In this document: piece by piece, positions 36,312 through 48,524 of the stretch
Numbering within the stretch: the stretch's first letter is position 1
Layout of the letters: each line of letters starts with the position of its first letter
Source: Glandiceps talaboti
Taxonomy: Eukaryota; Hemichordata; Enteropneusta; Spengelidae
Reading direction: 5' to 3'
Assembly (NCBI RefSeq): GCF_964340395.1
Contig: NC_135564.1
Location: 737,501-801,500 of the forward strand
Length of the DNA stretch: 64,000 nucleotides
Translations under genes and position numbers: made by a program
The notes under the pieces: generated by a model
Seen by the model: the letters and a program-made list of their open reading frames with translations, nothing else
The model's database searches: none
Told to the model about the DNA's origin: nothing

Positions 36312-37679
36312 GTAAGTATTTCCATTATTATTAAGTCCGTCAGAAAAAAATAACTCTTTTGACGCAAGAATAGACGCAAAAGTATGATGATGTAAAAAGA
36401 CAATAGAAGACAGCCAACACTGATGGTACCATGGATCATGGCTTCCCAGGGGACAAACATATTTGCATATAAATCAAGCTCTGAAAGTATATAGTACATT
36501 GTAATCATAGCCAGGGGTAATCTGCAAATGTTTCGTACCTGAATATGCACTATGACTATGTTTTGATTTATACTGTACAGTGCACCCAACTTTATTGTCC
36601 AAATAAGCTAATGCTTTGCTTGCTCGGTGGGAATGCTAGGCTAGCCCTGTACTTCACCAGTGCCATCAGCATGTGTTAGCAACTTGAAGGGCTTATGCCT
36701 ACACTAGCCCATATTAACAGGCGACATCATTGCCAACACCAGGCTGGTACTAACATCTTACCAGTGTCATCAGCATGTGTTAGCAACTTGAAGGGCTTAT
36801 GCCTACACTAGCCCATAGTAACAGGCGACCTCATTGCCAACACCAGGCTGGTACTAACATCTTACTAGTGTCATCAGTATGTGATAACTTGAAGGGGTAA
36901 TTCCTGCACCAGCCCTACATGTATGTTAACATCTGGCTAGCTCAGTGGTAAATCAAGACTGGCACTAACACTTCACCAGCGTGTGTTAGCAACTGGAAGG
37001 GCCAACACCTGCACCAGTTCTCTGTTAACACCAGACAAACTCAGTGGTAACACCAAGCTGATACTAATACTCCCCCAGCATGTGTTAGCAACTGGAAGGG
37101 CCAACGCCTGCACCAGTTCTATGCAAACACCAGACAAACTCAGTGCTAACACCAAGCTGATACTAATACCCCACCAGCATGTGTTAGTAACTGAAAGGGC
37201 CACGCCTGCACCAGTTCTCTGTTAACACCAGACAAACTCAGTGGTAACACCAAGCTGATACTAATACCCCACCAGCATGTGTTAGTAACTGAAAGGGTTG
37301 CCAGTAATGCCTGCACCAGCCCTGTGTTAACATTATTATTAAATGTCAAAATACATAATTGAATAGAATATTACAGCCAGTTTTGTGTGGGTTACTGTTT
37401 GTGTACATGCATATATGTATTAGAGTCTGCGTGGTTGGATTAGTGCTGGCAAGTCTTTTTGTTTTCAACATTTGACATTTTCTAAGCCATATTTTTCATA
37501 CGTGTTTTATAAATAACTTATAAATATCCCGTCTAACATTACATTTTATTCATCACTGTCTATATTGAATTTCATATTACAAATGATTACATTAAACATT
37601 AATTGTTATATCATGTGATCCAACATCTCAGATTTCAGCATTATAAAAACGGAGTCAAATTGACTTGATTTTTTTCCAG
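36312..37679 (+). other. CLASP intron 4 (1.4 kb, phase 2)
   Basis: Donor gtaagt, acceptor ttgatttttttccag. About half is the roughly 100-bp tandem array at 36640-37335. The stretches 36312-36635 and 37340-37675 show no other feature. Confidence 0.85.
36640..37335 (+). repeat. About 100-bp tandem repeat
   Basis: Six to seven copies carry 'cagcatgtgttagcaactgg', 'aagggccaacgcctgcacca' and 'taacaccaagctgatactaa'. The left copies (36640-36950) are a diverged subtype with 'gccatcagcatgtgttagca'. Open frames on both strands (36973-37349) are made of the repeat. Confidence 0.9.
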
Positions 37680-37755
37680 GTATGGTGCCTCTTCGTTGTC
37701 ATTAGCTAAAGTTGTACCATCCATATGCAAATTATTAGGAGACCCCAATAGCCAG
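37680..37755 (+). CDS. CLASP coding exon 5 (TOG1)
   Basis: Completes T152 and encodes residues 153-177: YGASSLSLAKVVPSICKLLG then DPNSQ. LLGDPNSQ is a near-invariant CLASP TOG1 motif, and L-KVVP-IC matches the fifth HEAT repeat. The acceptor is ttttttccag and the donor CCAG|gtaag in phase 0. The exon is 76 bases, found by homology and phase. Confidence 0.95.
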
Positions 37756-37889
37756 GTAAGTCAACTTCAAGATCAGTTTTTTTTTGTAAATCATCAAAAT
37801 TTAATGTTAGGATATATGTTGATGTTTTATTGTACAGCACCTTTGATAAGCTTACAAACCCAAGTAACAGAGAGAAGACATCTGGTGAA

Positions 37890-38160
37890 ATTTGTATGGA
37901 TTTGAATTTCCATGCCTTGTAAAGAAATTCTGGTATGGAGTTATAGTGTCAAAGGGGAATATGGTAAAAATAAGGTACATTTTTAAATCATTTAGCATAA
38001 TTACGGTGCAAAACCCTGGCAACAGAAGGGAAATTTTGGTATGAACTTGCATAATTTTGGTGTGGAATACTCACACTTCACAGTTGAATGCATAGGGAAC
38101 TTGGGTAGATTTTTTGAACTTAATGCCCTTATCAAAAGCACTGATTTAGCTTACCCTGAA
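37890..38160 (+). repeat. Dispersed family B copy
   Basis: 'aaaccctggcaacagaaggg' and 'ttgcataattttggtgtgga' correspond to the 75-bp unit at 46.7-47.3 kb in the same order, followed by 'ttatcaaaagcactgatt', echoed as 'taacaaaaacactgatct' at 43110-43127. Confidence 0.5.
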
Positions 38161-38229
38161 GACATTCCAAAAATCCAGTGTCAGTATAATGTTATTATAA
38201 CCGAGAATTAATGTTAACTTTTAGTGCAG

Positions 38230-38380
38230 CCTTGCCACTGGCACTTGTTTCTAAACAAGAGTTGACAATTTAGACTAAAAGATTATTCATTTTGTATATT
38301 TGTATCGTATGTTTCTTTCAAAGTGTAGCTTATTTTTGTTATCTGGTGAAATAAATTTCTTTCATTCATTCATTCACTGT
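38230..38380 (+). mobile_element. Possible LINE-type 3' end with ATTC tail
   Basis: 'gtgaaataaatttctttc' followed by (attc)n resembles the polyadenylation-like 3' ends and microsatellite tails of some LINEs and their SINEs. No coding remnant was seen, so the call is tentative. Confidence 0.3.
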
Positions 38381-39321
38381 GTGTACTGTCTACACTGTGT
38401 TGTAGGTGAATAAAGTATCACCCACAATAACTAATCTTATGGTCTATGGACAACTTTGATATTAAAACTGAAATGTTGCGAACAACATTGAAGACTTTGC
38501 TATAATTCAACAGTTTGACAATTAAACAATGCAACATCAAATTATTAAGTTGTGCCAGACCACTTCAAAAATGCCCTTCAAAACTGACTGAACTTTCCTG
38601 CAATCTGCCTGTGTTGAATTTACTCTGTACAAACATTTTGTACACCCACATCATTTCAAATACTGTCATGAACAGTGTTACAGCTAGCAAGATTTTTGTT
38701 CTACAATTTCCTCAAAATTGTGTGGAAAAACAATTGTATATTATATAATGAATCTCAAATAAAGCTGCTATCCAAATTTATTTTGAAAATTAATCGAGCA
38801 AAATATGCAAGTCGATGCAAATTTTACCAAATCTTTTTTGTGTGGCGATGTGGCTACCAGGGTCATAAAAAGTTAGCAAAAACAGAATAGATTGAACTCT
38901 ATACACAAATAAAACAGACGAGAAGTAGTTATATTTTGCATTATATTTAAATACTCAGTAATTTATGAGTTCAGACAAAGTGATATTGGCTATTCAAATT
39001 TTGAATCAACCATACCTTCAGGGTGAAATACTACACAAAGTTTTTATGTGACTGACTGATTATAAGGTAGCTTCTGTTTATAGCCTTCAAGTAATTTTAT
39101 AATTTGTAACATCATAGGTTGATTGGTGTGACTCATACTATTACTTTTATAGTGTCAATTTATGTATATCCTTAGTTTTATTATTCACATTAGGTACAGA
39201 GTCCATTTTATAAGTGTTCTTTATTTTTATATTGTAAGCATACACTGTATTATTTGTACCAAAATACATCTACTTTATCAAAGGTCAAAAAATTATTTGT
39301 TTCTCTTGTCAACTAAAGTCA

Positions 39322-39557
39322 GTGAATGAATGAATACATACATACATGTATATACATTCATAAATAACTACATGTACGTACATACATACATACATACATA
39401 CATACATACATACATACATACATACATACGCACGCACGCACACACGCACACACACACACACACACATACATACATACATACATACATACATGCATGCATG
39501 TACGCGCACACACACTCATACATACATACATGCATGCATGCATGCATTCATGCATGC

Positions 39558-39597
<40 letters not shown>

Positions 39598-39602
39598 TGA
39601 CA
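39322..39602 (+). repeat. Compound microsatellite (CATA)n, (CA)n, (CAGA)n
   Basis: Tetranucleotide CATA, dinucleotide CA, ATGC-type and CAGA tracts follow one another. Long open frames on both strands are low-complexity artefacts. The tract ends 232 bp before the exon 6 acceptor. Confidence 0.95.
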
Positions 39603-39834
39603 CATACTCATACATGCAGATATATTATTACACCATAATATACTACAACTTTACAGATTTGAATCATCCCCATGACAACGAACCATTTCTTATTTGTATT
39701 CCCAGTATCTTCAATACTTGTATTATGTCTATTGTATTCAGCCATAGTATTTCTTCCCATTATAAGTTTTTCGCCTTTTGAAAATGTTTTTATTCTGCAA
39801 GACATCTAATTTGCCATATATGAATTGTTTGTAG

Positions 39835-39932
39835 GTTCGAGACACAGCTATTAACACTTTGGTTGAGATTTATCGACATGTTGGAGAGAAAGTAAGAATT
39901 GATTTGGGAAAGAAAGGGATTCCATCATCAAG
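39835..39932 (+). CDS. CLASP coding exon 6 (TOG1, last HEAT repeat)
   Basis: Residues 178-209 plus two bases of codon 210. The translation VRDTAINTLVEIYRHVGEKV continues RIDLGKKGIPSS. This is the most conserved TOG1 stretch: VRD-AIN-LVEIYRHVGE-VR and KKG-P-SR are shared with vertebrate CLASP. It forms the sixth HEAT repeat. The acceptor is tttgtag and the donor TCAAG|gtaag in phase 2. Confidence 0.96.
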
Positions 39933-39944
39933 GTAAGTTAGATG

Positions 39945-40150
39945 AAATTGTGTACAGTGTGTGTAGAGTGGAACATATTCCATCATTATGTACAGTGTGT
40001 GTGGAGGGGAATATATACTAGCATTTGAACAGTGTGTGTAGAGTGGAACATACGCCTGCATTATGTATAGTGTGTGTGGAGGGGAATATATACCAGCATT
40101 TAATATGTACAGTGTATGTGTGGAATGGTATATACACCAGCATTATGTGG
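39945..40150 (+). repeat. 75-bp repeat made of two similar halves
   Basis: 'gtgtgtagagtggaacatat' -type and 'gtgtgtggaggggaatatat' -type halves alternate; equivalent points lie at 39963 and 40038, and at 39997 and 40072. It begins about 12 bp after the exon 6 donor. Confidence 0.8.
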
Positions 40151-40191
40151 AGTTCAATGTGTTGAAACAGCATGGAGTAGGATCTATTTGG

Positions 40192-40329
40192 GTGTCTGTG
40201 TCTGTGTCTGTGTCTGTGTCTGTGTCTGTGTCTGTGTCTGTGTCTGTGTCTGTCTGTGTCTGTCTGTGTCTATATGTGTGTCTGTGTCAGTCTGTGTGTC
40301 TTTGTCTAGTTCTGTGTCTATGTCTGTTT
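40192..40329 (+). repeat. (TGTGTC)n microsatellite
   Basis: Hexamer tgtgtc repeated regularly to about 40262, then irregular. Three open frames across it are artefacts. Confidence 0.93.
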
Positions 40330-40623
40330 GAATGTGTATGTTATATTTGACTTCAGAGAAGTGCATGTAGATCACATATACAGCATTGAAAACGAACAGG
40401 AAGTTTAGTTATATTTGTTGGAAGTAAAATGTTTTACAAATCTAAGATAAACCTATTGTTTGATTATTACTTGGTCTCTGTATAAAGTTATGTACATGTA
40501 GCATGCATGGGTTTTCCCAGATGTTGTATACTTAACATGTAAACCAAATAACAGAGATGTTTGTAATTGTACAAAGTGCTATTAAAATGATCAGGACATG
40601 AATTTATCCAGCCATGTGACAGT

Positions 40624-40835
40624 TACTGTAAACATGAAAATTTTGCTTTCGACTTATTTTTCTTTATTTCACTGGAAAACAAAAGTGCAAAAAATAAATA
40701 GTGACTAAAATGCCTTCTCATACATGAAAACAGTGTACCAGTTTGGTAATTAGTGAAAAATTAGTCTTTGAGAACTAGCTGAAAACTGTAAAATTGACAA
40801 ATTTACCAGTAGTGAAAATATCTAGGTTCATAGTA
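40624..40835 (+). mobile_element. Family A inverted-repeat element, full copy (212 bp)
   Basis: Starts TACTGTAAACATG and ends in the diverged TAGGTTCATAGTA; the interior blocks 'cagtgtaccag', 'aactgtaaaattg' and 'agtgaaaatat' match the copies at 1-153 and 61071-61280. Non-coding. Confidence 0.7.
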
Positions 40836-41329
40836 TATTTCCAGTTTCAGTCAATAGGGTACTGGAAACTGTCATATTTGCCATTTAACAATGAGAAATC
40901 AGGAAAGGTACATTTGCTGTGAATAAGCAGTATATATGTAAATTTGATCATCATGTACTGTCCTTGAAAAAACAGACTATATCATATGTACATGTAGAAG
41001 TTATGTAAATAGATATTATGTTTACAAAATGCATCTCATAACAGAATTTGATGAGTTTTGTCACAGATCTTTATTTTACAGCAGAGGATATTACATGTAT
41101 TGAATGATGTGGTGATAACTTATTACTACCAGCATAACCCTCTGTTGTCACCAGAAATAATGTAACTTACAATATAATTGTTAATTAGTCTGTTTAATGT
41201 TGAAAATGGCGTCACTAAATCCATGTACATGTATACATGTTGTTCTAGCTTTCTTAAATAACTTATGATGATCAAGTAAGCTTCATCAAATAGAAGAATA
41301 TGGAAGCTTTCATATAGTATGAACTTATG

Positions 41330-41349
41330 CACACACACACACACACACA

Positions 41350-41389
<40 letters not shown>
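41330..41389 (+). repeat. (CA)n microsatellite
   Basis: 60 bp of CA with one 'attc' interruption. Confidence 0.95.
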
Positions 41390-41394
<5 letters not shown>

Positions 41395-41582
41395 ATCTAC
41401 ATGTAACATGTAAAGCACTAGTAAACTACTTGCAAGTACAAATACCTCAGACTGAATACTGAGATGTCTTGAAGAGCGCCCTCACTCGACCACAACAGTT
41501 CACACTTTAGTATTGTTGATAATACATTGAGATCAGGGCTTTGTTGTGACACAGTACTTGTTTATTACTCTGTCCATCACAG

Positions 41583-41650
41583 ATTGTCTGTCATCTATAA
41601 CAAGTTTGATGAAGTCAAGAAGTCTGGCAGAATGATAGCCCAAGACACAG
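41583..41650 (+). CDS. CLASP coding exon 7 (end of TOG1)
   Basis: Completes R210 and encodes residues 211-232 plus one base: LSVIYNKFDEVKKSGRMIAQ then DT. FDEV-KSG-MI is the conserved end of TOG1 before the low-complexity linker to TOG2. The acceptor is ctctgtccatcacag and the donor ACACAG|gtaag in phase 1. It is the last CLASP exon I can identify; the reading frame must continue beyond the window. A putative alternative first exon at 54253-54280 shares its 3' phase. Confidence 0.95.
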
Positions 41651-42049
41651 GTAAGACATATAAAACTTTCTACTTTACTAGAAATGTTATCAATCGTGCA
41701 ATGACTGTGGAATAACCTGGTACTGAATTCTGTCAGTATTTCATTGTACCGGTATTATTGATAAGAAGACACCAATTGTTAAAACCGGGTCTGACTTTTC
41801 TATTATTGTTGCTTCTGTGATTCCTTTTTGAAAAGCCTCAAAGACTTCATGTCAAGATGACCAACATAAGGAGACAGCCACTCCTAATGTATCTGAATAC
41901 ATGTAAAGCTTGTCCAGACAACCACAATATAAACAAATACATGTCAGTGAAATGGACATTATAACATTAAGAAATTGTCCAAAGTGAAATTTGACATCAC
42001 TAGCATATACCAGGTAGCTTGTCAGTAAATAACATCAGGACAGTGGATT

Positions 42050-42205
42050 CTTTAGGCACTGTTAGTAGAGAACCCTGGTGAGAGGAGGGAAGGAGTTTAT
42101 TTGATGGAATGGACAGCTGTTCTATAGATTTAATGATAATATTTAAGGAGGTCCCTGGTAAAAAGATAAAAAGTATGAGCGTTCTCATAGATTTCACCCT
42201 TTTAA
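42050..42205 (+). repeat. Dispersed family B fragment
   Basis: 'agaaccctggtgagaggagg' and 'ctggtaaaaagataaaaagt' then 'catagatttcac' follow the order of the 75-bp unit near 47 kb. Confidence 0.4.
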
Positions 42206-42482
42206 ATTGTTTTCAACAAAAATTCTGTGTGATATTAGTTGAAATAGTTTAATAATGGAGGTATGTGAATTTATGTAAGACTAAGTGTGGTATTAAGAGA
42301 TTTGTTTGTTTTGTTAGTCTTCTAAGTAAAGAAATGAGCAACAGAATGAGTACTCTTAGATAAGTCGGTCTTCTAGCTCTGTTTACAAATTGTCTAAGTG
42401 TCCAGGTCTAAATTTAACACTTTTTGATGTTAAGTGTTCTTGGATGTTAAATGATAGAGAGACACAACCAAGTACTAGCCTG

Positions 42483-42526
42483 TCAGGCGTAATGTCAGAA
42501 TCAACGGGCGTAATGTCAGAATCAAT
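42483..42526 (+). repeat. 22-bp tandem duplication
   Basis: 'gcgtaatgtcagaatcaa' occurs twice, 21-22 bp apart. Confidence 0.7.
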
Positions 42527-42954
42527 GTCTCTAATACCTGGACTCAAGGCCACCAAGTGTTTCAGGTAAACAATAAAATTGTTATACATAGGTGGTTTCG
42601 TGTTGCTGTTGTTTGTCCCAGGGACTACTCTAATGGAGTGTATTGTTTGTAGCCAATAACAATTGATGAGTATAGTATTTTATATCAGTGGGCAGCTATT
42701 GTCATTTTAATTAGCTGTGAAATCAGATCCAACAGACTGCAACCACTCAGGAAAACTTTGATACTGTCAAAATGGCTGTAACACACCTGTCAAAATAAAT
42801 ACAATGTTACAAATCTGTTTCATTTTTTAAAAATGAGAGACTCCCATATATGTTTATACAAATATATTAAGTTATTTCTTATCAAGTATTTGCCAAAAGT
42901 TTTGTCTGGAAACAGAGAGATAGATGTGTACTCACATTTAACATCTTTCTGTAT

Positions 42955-43130
42955 GTCTACATGTATAAATAAGGTCTGGGGACCCTGGTAACAGAGTAGG
43001 CAAATCTGGTTAGATTGCAAAGCTTTCCATATCGTATACAATAATTTTGGTGGTGAACCCTTGTAAAATTACTGGGGAACTCATAGTTTTACCTGCTTAC
43101 CACTCGTAACAAAAACACTGATCTAAACAT
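42955..43130 (+). repeat. Dispersed family B copy
   Basis: 'ggaccctggtaacagagtag', 'gcaaatctggttag' and 'aataattttggtggtgaacc' match the 75-bp unit; 'ttttacctgcttaccactcg' matches the 27.1 kb copy. Confidence 0.55.
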
Positions 43131-44653
43131 ACTTACAAAAGTAATGTGGGAACTAACTTGGGGGGGGGGGGACATTGGTGAACTAAAGAAGATTGTACTT
43201 TGCAACAACAAACCCCTCCCCCCAAAAAAACACAAACAAACTAAAATAAATAAAAGAAATAATATTAATTTAAACAAATATCATCTTGTTGACTTGAGTC
43301 TTTGGCTTGGTCTGTACTTCTAGTTTCATTTCATTTGAACTATTTAGCAATCCAGTTATTTGGGGCAACCTGTTGGTTCCTGGACTAACGAAAAGATAAG
43401 GATTCTTTGAAATCAGTCAGATAAGATAAGATAACCGTCATTCCCTTATTGCCCCCATTATATACGTAACTGAACTCTGCATATCATCAGTAAATGTCGT
43501 GTCTTTTCTTTAGCTATAAGATAAATAAATATGATAAATAAATAAATAATTATGTATCACATTAATACCATAAGACTGGTATGTGCCAATTGAATTATTG
43601 ATTGACTTGGTGATAAGATACTAATACTGTCTAATGTTACTAAACCAGGAATAATGACAGGTGTGAATCTGTATGTATCCCAGCATGTGTTTAGGTCAGC
43701 TTGAGTTTTATTAATAATTAATACCAATGCACTTTGTTCACATCTATATTATATCATTCATAGACCATTGTTGTCACAAATGATTTGTTGAGTTGAAATC
43801 AAATCATACTGAAATCCCAATGTTTATAATGTCATGAGAGAGTGAGCTGCCTTTATACTAACAGGAAACTGGATGCTAACAGTAATCTTTTGAAAAACTA
43901 CAGGGAAGTTAAATGCTGACGTTTAAATCCCATGGTCTTTGATTAGTTATATCTTATCAGTGAAGCTATCTATACAGATTCAACATAACTAGTATTTTGT
44001 TCTAGACTAATATTTTCTATAGTTCTACCAAACAATTATTTTTCACACCCAATTGTTCTTCCTAATCCAACATGGACTTGTAAAGACAAAAGATCAAAAC
44101 AAATACTATTCATATATGTTAAATAATACAGACTATAATGTAATGAGTTCCAATGGTTATTTTTTGTTTCATTTTGCATTACATGTATCCTTGTATTATT
44201 ACATAAAATATACTACAACATGTAGAATAATGTTCAACCACTAATATTTGGGTGAGCATTGTTGTATTAGTTCAGTTGTGCAGTTCAGTTGATTAAGGGA
44301 TGAATGTCCGCGGATAATGAAGTCTCTTAGATCTTGTTTGTCGTGTGAAAGTGCAGATCATGGTTATGCTTAAAGTCATTTGTGTACTTTGACCTGATGA
44401 CATGGTTTGGCAAAGTGGGTGCCTCAAACCATACAGAGAAATAAAATAAACTGTAAATTCCAGAATTCGACCTTAAATTGTAAATTCCAGAATTCAACCT
44501 CAGTATTGGTTACCATGGAATATAGATGATGACTCATAGATAGATAGCCAGGAAGATTTCTATACTTACTGACAATAATGATGACTACAATCTAGTAGAG
44601 TTCTAGGCTATCTACTCAATGTATTGCTGAGTAGGAAAGTATGGATTCCAGGG

Positions 44654-44654
<1 letters not shown>

Positions 44655-44736
<82 letters not shown>
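44655..44736 (+). repeat. (TG)n microsatellite
   Basis: Two GT runs of about 46 and 34 bp separated by a single TT step, followed by GTAT-rich sequence to about 44785. Confidence 0.95.
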
Positions 44737-44740
<4 letters not shown>

Positions 44741-45278
44741 AATGTATAGATATGTGGGTATGTATGTGTGTATGTATCTATATGTGTCTTGGTGTATTCA
44801 TTCTGAAAATGGTATGACAAAGTGTTCTTGTACAAAGCACCATGTGAATGGCCTAGAAATCAACATTCAATATTTACTATGACTTTCGTAAGGTAGATTT
44901 ATTTGTTGATAATGTTATGTCCATGATGAGAAACCAGAACTTTGTAGAATGGATTTGTACACTTCATAGAAATAATAATAGTATTGATAGAAATATATGG
45001 TGAGGTAATAATTGTACAGTCATCAATCAAACTCCAAGTCTAACCAATAATGTTACAATTCATGATGTTACTTTAAAGGGCAGTGAATAACAGCTATTTT
45101 ATTATCAGAACTAAAACTGCAACTACAATGTAATTGTCACTGTAACCATACTATCATTAATACAATGTCGCCATGGCAACTCAGTAGTTTCCTTTCTTGT
45201 ATTAGCGGTTCTTGTCTTTACATGGTTAAGCTGTGCTTGGAAACAGCCTGCCATTGTTTTGACCTTATGTGACCTGTT

Positions 45279-45291
45279 GGGTCAAGGGTCA
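45279..45291 (+). promoter_or_regulatory. DR1-like GGGTCA-A-GGGTCA
   Basis: Two GGGTCA half-sites spaced by one base, 5 bp after an inverse half-site. Possible nuclear-receptor site; function unproven. Confidence 0.25.
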
Positions 45292-45892
45292 AGGAATTTA
45301 TTAGATAAATTAGTATCACATTACAGACTTCTAGTGTCAAAAGTATGTAAGCATGTGTTTTATCAAGCTGAGAGACCACCAACAACTGTAGACCAAAATA
45401 GATTATTTGACTTTAATAATATTTTATTTTATTGTGATAAATTTAAACCAACATAAGTTACTGTTACCATTACATGATGTATTAAACCATGCTACAACCT
45501 GTACAAGTTGTAGTCATACATAAATTGAAATTTGGATGAAACACTTTCATGTTGTGTATCTTGTAGGAAAATGCTCTGTCATGACTCTTATCACATATTT
45601 GAATGATAAAGAATATCAGACGTTGTTTACTAATGAATTTATCGTGTGGCTTGCCATAAGAAATGATATTTTGGTAGTTTTCCTCAACAAAAAAATTATA
45701 AATTAGTGACTTTTACTAATCACAATTTATCATATCCAAAATAAGAACGATTATGCAAAATGTTTAATGTTGTTGATTTTGATTTTGATTCCATTTCAAT
45801 ATTCTACATGTATGCATGAAATTGTATTTTGTAAAAATAAATTTATATTGATTCCAAAAATGGAATACAACAGGCATAGCATTTTGGGGCAC

Positions 45893-45963
45893 TTTTGTTA
45901 CCATGGTTACTGATTGACCAATAAGCAGCATTGCTATTGTTACCATGGTGACTGATTGACCAC
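45893..45963 (+). repeat. Short duplication (gttaccatggttactgattg)
   Basis: Two copies of 'gttaccatggttactgattg' plus 'acca', about 43 bp apart. Confidence 0.7.
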
Positions 45964-46649
45964 TAAAATGGCATCCATAACAGATTTGATGATTACTATA
46001 ATTTTGCTGTTACTTACACCTGTATGATGAATTCACTGTGAACTTACATGGAAGGTCAAAAATCCAAATATAAAATGGTTATTAATAGCTTTGTCATCTG
46101 TTCATGGGAACACAGTCCAGGTATGTTGTTGTGCAAGGTGTGTTATCCAGTTGTTTCTAGTGACCCCTACCAGTAGTTAAGTACTGTAACACCAGATGTG
46201 AATACTTTTAATGAGTACAATAACACATAAGGTGTGACAGTATACAAAGTGAAGGAAGGCAGAGAGGTGTTAGATATTTGTCCCTGTTAAGTATTGGTAG
46301 GTTATATGAGATGAAATCCCAGAATACTTGCCATGAAACCAATGAGCCATTACATGTTGAAATGCATGGCTGGTGGTTGTGGACAATTGACTTTATAACT
46401 TAGCTACAGTGGTGTTTTTGTTGACCCTATCTGTGTGTTGCTACCCAGAACAGAGGTTAGGGTTACTGGGATTGAAAAATGTGAAGAATTTCACAATAGT
46501 TTGAGACTCCATGAAGTGACAGTAACGTTTTGAGAGAATCCATGAAGTGACCGTCACATATTGTAAATTGTGGGACTTGTGCTTTTACTAAGGTTTGGGA
46601 TACAGCGGGGCACAGTTTGTGAAAATGATGTTGATTAATTTCTATGCCT

Positions 46650-47290
46650 TGAACCGTAATTTTAGTAGGGAACCTTGGGAACAGAGGAGTGAAATCTGAT
46701 AAAACTTGTATAGATTTCATAACTTGTACCATAATTTTGGTTGAGAACCTTGGTAACAGAAAAGGGGAATGTTGTAAAACTTGCATAGATTTCATAACTT
46801 GTACCATAATTTTGGTGGGGAATCCTGGTAACAGAAGAGGGGAATGTGGTAAAGCTTGCGTAGATTTCATAACTTGTACCATCATTTTGGTGGGGAACCC
46901 TGGTAACAGAAGAGGGGAATGTGGTAAAACTTGCATAGATTTCATGACTTGTACCATAATTTTGGTTGAGAACCTTGGTAACAGAAAAGGGGAATGTTGT
47001 AAAACTTGCATAGATTTCATAACTTGTACCATAATTTTGGTGGGGAACCCTGGTAACAGAAGAGGGGAATGTGGTAAAACTTGCATAGATTTCATAACTT
47101 GTACCATAATTTTGGTGGGGAACCCTGGTAACAGAAGAGGGGAATGTGGTAAAACTTGCATAGATTTCATAACTTGTACCATAATTTTGGTGGGGAACCC
47201 TGGTAACAGAAGAGGGGAATGTGGTAAAATTTGCATAGATTTCATTACTTGTACAGTACCATAATTTGGATAGAGAACCCCAGTAAAATT
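46650..47290 (+). repeat. 75-bp minisatellite derived from family B
   Basis: About eight copies of a 75-bp unit with 'aattttggtggggaaccctg', 'gtaacagaagaggggaatgt' and 'ggtaaaacttgcatagattt'. Two subtypes (aagagg/aaaagg) alternate. Because 75 is divisible by three and the unit lacks stops, both strands stay open (191 codons plus, 260 codons minus); neither resembles a known protein, so no gene is called. Single diverged units are dispersed at 15.4, 27.1, 37.9, 42.1 and 43.0 kb. Confidence 0.93.
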
Positions 47291-47769
47291 ACATTTGGAT
47301 AATCACATTCAATGTGCCCTCTCAGCCAAGTTGATGTGTTGATGATGTATAGCATTTTCTTGTCACCAAATTTTGATATTCCTCTGTCCCTTTCCTATGT
47401 GATGACTAACAAGCAATCTCAGTTTTGTATCATTTTGACCCATAACAATGAAAAATATCTTTTATAGGCACATTCATTGAATATATTTCGTATGGTCTCT
47501 TACCACAAGGGGCAAGTATGGCCCAATTTATGCAGAATGCATTTATGGACTTTTAAAAAAACTACTTTGGAAATGATCCACATGGTATCAGACACATGGA
47601 GGTATAAATATAAGTCATGAGTCCTGTAGGTTATTATGTGAAGTAGGCAAAAATATTGTTGTGTATGTCAAATGTTAGTGGTGTAAGGTTCCATGTACAG
47701 TGTTTAGAAGTATATCGAGTCAAAGGACAAGGTGTGAAATTGTTATGTTGTATGATTTGTGTTAACTTG

Positions 47770-48259
47770 CTAGCAATGAACTGTGTAGTGGTGTTAGTCA
47801 GTACTTGATAGCAATGAACTGTGTAGTGGTGTTAGTCAGTACTTGATAGCAATGAACTGTGTAGTGGTGTTAGTCAGTACTTGATAGCAATGAACTGTGT
47901 AGTGGTGTTAGTCAGTACTTGATAGCAATGAACTGTGTAGTGGTATTAGTCAGTACTTGATAGCAATGAACTGTGTAGTGGTATTAGTCAGTACTTGATA
48001 GCAATGAACTGTGTAGTGGTGTTAGTCAGTACTTGATAGCAATGAACTGTGTAGTGGTATTAGTCAGTACTTGATAGCAATGAACTGTGTAGTGGTGTTA
48101 GTCAGTACTTGATAGCAATGAACTGTGTAGTGGTATTAGTCAGTACTTGATAGCAATGAACTGTGTAGTGGTATTAGTCAGTACTTGATAGCAATGAACT
48201 GTGTAGTGGTATTAGTCAGTACTTGATAGCAATGAACTGTGTAGTGGTGTTAGTCAGAA
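47770..48259 (+). repeat. 38-bp minisatellite, about 13 near-identical copies
   Basis: Unit 'acttgatagcaatgaactgt' plus 'gtagtggtgttagtcagt'. Copies differ almost only at gtggtgtt/gtggtatt. Such homogeneity suggests recent expansion and length polymorphism. Confidence 0.95.
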
Positions 48260-48524
48260 CTTTGTACAGATTTTATAGCGTGATTTCAATGCTTTGGACA
48301 TGTCCTAATAATCTTTATATGCATAATGTAGAATGAACATCATAAACTCTTTAAAACATGTACTGTTACTTTTTTCAGGAAAACTCTAATCCAATATGGC
48401 CACCGAATACTGTGTTACCCCAAATTTTCTTTTTACGTTTTATCATTTTTAAAGGACCAGTAGAAACTCCCATATGGAAAAGTGTGGAGAACTTTTTTTA
48501 GAAGCTTGATTTTTAGGAAAATTC

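Larger units (their letters stand above)
37756..39834 (+). other. CLASP intron 5 (2.1 kb, phase 0)
   Basis: Donor gtaagt, acceptor atgaattgtttgtag. It contains a family B copy (about 37890-38160), an attc-tailed retroelement-like end (about 38230-38380) and a large compound microsatellite (39322-39602). The stretch 38400-39320 shows nothing I can name. Confidence 0.85.
39933..41582 (+). other. CLASP intron 6 (1.65 kb, phase 2)
   Basis: Donor gtaagt, acceptor attactctgtccatcacag. It contains a 75-bp repeat right after the donor, a (TGTGTC)n tract, a family A inverted-repeat element and a (CA)n tract. The stretches 40335-40620 and 40840-41325 hold nothing else recognised. Confidence 0.85.

Noticed and set aside
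39309-39638. Overlapping open frames on both strands near exon 6
   Set aside because: Compound CATA/CA/CAGA microsatellite; not contiguous with the CLASP frame.
45259-45456. 65-codon frame as a possible CLASP linker exon
   Set aside because: No acceptor in the required phase and no similarity to the DDE-rich linker after TOG1.
46463-47264. Open frames of 260 codons (minus) and 191 codons (plus)
   Set aside because: Both consist of the same 75-bp tandem unit read on opposite strands; no known protein family and no splice signals.
48361-48420. Acceptor-like 'tttttttcag' before 'gaaaactctaatcc' as CLASP exon 8
   Set aside because: In phase 1 it meets a stop after two codons; the following 'ccaatatggccacc' recurs at 18090-18140 as a repeat motif.
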